DNA of 64,000 nt, taken from NCBI GenBank assembly GCA_032433765.1, contig JAVIAB010000051.1, positions 77,864,244 through 77,928,243 on the forward strand, in the 5' to 3' direction. Shown one piece after another: positions 61,915-64,000 of the stretch. Every line of letters begins with the position of its first letter. Within the stretch, counting starts at the first letter, position 1. Source of the stretch: Megaustenia siamemsis (lineage: Eukaryota; Mollusca; Gastropoda; Stylommatophora; Ariophantidae). The translations under genes and the position numbers were made by a program. The notes under the pieces were generated by a model that saw nothing but the letters and a program-made list of their open reading frames with translations, did no database searches and was not told the DNA's origin.

Positions 61915-64000
61915 TGTTTGACACCAGAAATCTCTGTTTAACACCAGAACTCTCAGTTTGACACCAGAACTCTCACTTTGACACCAGAACTCTCACTTTG
62001 ACACCAGAACTCTCACTTTGACACCAGAACTCTCTGTTTGACACCAGAACTCTCTGTTTGACACCAGAACTCTCACTTTGACACCAGAAATCTCTGTTTG
62101 ACACCAGAACTCTCTGTTTAACACCAGAACTCTCTGTTTAACACCAGAACTCTCACTTTGACACCAGAACTCTCTGTTTAACACCAGAACTCTCACTTTG
62201 ACACCAGAACTCTCTGTTTGACACCAGAACTCTCTGTTTAACACCAGAACTCTCACTTTAACACCAGAACTCTCACTTTGACACCAGAACTCTCTGTTAG
62301 ACACCAGAACTCTCTGTTTAACACCAGAACTCTCAGTTTGACACCAGAACTCTCACTTTGACACCAGAACTCTCACTTTGACACCAGAACTCTCACTTTG
62401 ACACCAGAACTCTCACTTTGACACCAGAACTCTCACTTTGACACCAGAACTCTCACTTTGATACCAGAACTCTCTGTTTGACCCCAGAACTCTCTGTTTA
62501 ACACCAGAACTCTCACTTTGACACCAGAACTCTCACTTTGACACCAGAACTCTCACTTTGATACCAGAACTCTCACTTTGACACCAGAACTCTCTGTTTA
62601 ACACCAGAACTCTCACTTTGACACCAGAACTCTCACTTTGACACTATAAATCTCACTTTGACACCAGAACTCTCACTTTGACACTATAAATCTCACTTTG
62701 ACACCAGAACTCTCACTTTGACACTATAAATCTCACTTTGACACCAGAACTCTCACTTTGACACTATAAATCTCACTTTGACACCAGAACTCTCACTTTG
62801 ACACTATAAATCTCACTTTGACACCAGAACTCTCACTTTGACACTATAAATCTCACTTTGACACCAGAACTCTCACTTTGACACTATAAATCTCACTTTG
62901 ACACCAGAACTCTCACTTTGACACTATAAATCTCACTTTGACACCAGAACTCTCACTTTGACACTATAAATCTCACTTTGACACCAGAACTCTCACTTTG
63001 ACACTATAAATCTCACTTTGACACCAGAACTCTCACTTTGACACTATAAATCTCACTTTGACACCAGAACTCTCACTTTGACACTATAAATCTCACTTTG
63101 ACACCAGAACTCTCACTTTGACACTATAAATCTCACTTTGACACCAGAACTCTCACTTTGACACTATAAATCTCACTTTGACACCAGAACTCTCACTTTG
63201 ACACTATAAATCTCACTTTGACACCAGAACTCTCACTTTGACACTATAAATCTCACTTTGACACCAGAACTCTGTTTCACACCAGAACTCTGTTTCACAC
63301 CAGAACTCTCACTTTGACACTATAAATCTCACTTTGACACCAGAACTCTGTTTCACACCAGAACTCTGTTTCACACCAGAACTCTCACTTTGACACTATA
63401 AATCTCACTTTGACACCAGAACTCTGTTTCACACCAGAACTCTCACTTTGACACCAGAACTCTGTTTCACACCAGAACTCTGTTTCACACCAGAACTCTC
63501 ACTTTGACACCAGAACTCTCGGTTACACACCAGAACTCTGTTTCACACCAGAACTCTGTTTGACACCAGAACTCTCGGTTACACACCAGAACTCTGTTTC
63601 ACACCAGAACTCTGTTTGACACCAGAACTCTCGGTTACACACCAGAACTCTGTTTCACACCAGAACTCTGTTTCACACCAGAACTCTGTTACACACCAGA
63701 ACTCTGTTTCACACCAGAACTCTGTTACACACCAGAACTCTGTTTCACACCAGAACTCTGTTACACACCAGAACTCTGTTACACACCAGAACTCTGTTTC
63801 ACACCAGAACTCTGTTTCACACCAGAACTCTGTTACACACCAGAACTCTGTTACACACCAGAACTCTGTTACACACCAGAACTCTGTTTCACACCAGAAC
63901 TCTCACTTTGACACCAGAACTCTCACTTTGACACCAGAACTCTCGGTTACACACCAGAACTCTGTTTCACACCAGAACTCTGTTACACACCAGAACTCTG
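61915..64000. repeat. 20-bp minisatellite with 40-bp higher-order block, open-ended
   Basis: Over 100 units of a 20-bp repeat such as CTCACTTTGACACCAGAACT. From about 62630 to 63260 a 40-bp dimer (the unit plus a variant containing ACACTATAAATCTC) repeats about 16 times almost without change. After 63260, 18-20-bp units with CTGTTTCACACCAGAA or CTGTTACACACCAG dominate. The array continues past the window end and lies in intron 1 of copy F. Confidence 0.97.

Noticed and set aside
61993..62304. Repeat frame of about 100 residues (EFWCQSESSGVKV type)
   Set aside because: It lies wholly inside the 20-bp minisatellite and loses its frame as soon as unit length changes.

Overview
The window is animal nuclear DNA. 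It has spliced genes with GT-AG introns, tRNA-headed SINEs, non-LTR retrotransposons, mariner-type, Sailor-like and hAT-like DNA transposons, and very many micro- and minisatellites. No bacterial features are present. The mix of elements would fit a mollusc or another lophotrochozoan, but nothing in the window fixes the species.

The only host genes I can support form a tandem cluster of at least six related two-exon genes, all on the minus strand, here called copies A to F from low to high coordinate. Each gene has a 70-nt first coding exon for a hydrophobic secretion signal of 23 residues, ending in phase 1. A second exon encodes one complete six-cysteine EGF-like domain and a stop codon exactly 12 nt before the next splice donor. 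A short 3'UTR exon follows further downstream. The predicted products are secreted peptides of 65-66 residues. Copies: A (exon 1 at 18064-17995, exon 2 from 8148), B (25896-25827, 24526), C (34605-34536, 33224), D (42417-42348, 39959), E (48761-48692, 46770) and F (exon 2 at 61664-61534; exon 1 lies beyond the window).

The five visible 5' flanks share a promoter block of a TTTAAA TATA-like box, an AGATGGCGCTGTC core and, in A, B and E, a CACGTG E-box. Copies B and C are the clearest recent duplicates. Their signal exons differ at 1 of 70 bases, but their EGF exons differ at 13 of 128, 11 of them amino-acid changing.

Just inside the last intron, next to the 3'UTR exon acceptor, each copy carries its own minisatellite built from related sequence: a 15-bp unit in A, 29 bp in B and C, 28 bp in D, 29 bp in E, and an almost unexpanded seed in F. 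Other large arrays are a 51-bp unit at 4.75-5.2 kb, a 53-bp unit at 6.8-7.5 kb, a 23-bp unit at 37.5-39.0 kb and a 20/40-bp unit at 61.9 kb to the window end.

The rest is layered transposon DNA. The main elements are an intact Sailor-like transposase (13893-12610), a second Sailor copy with one nonsense codon (58531-59808), a mariner-like element broken by a run of 14 G (27712-29129), an RTE-like LINE with an open reverse transcriptase (29665-32466), a composite LINE (49086-52584), a short hAT relic (52605-53422) and several SINE families. Several insertions have target duplications or paralogous empty sites, so their order can be read.
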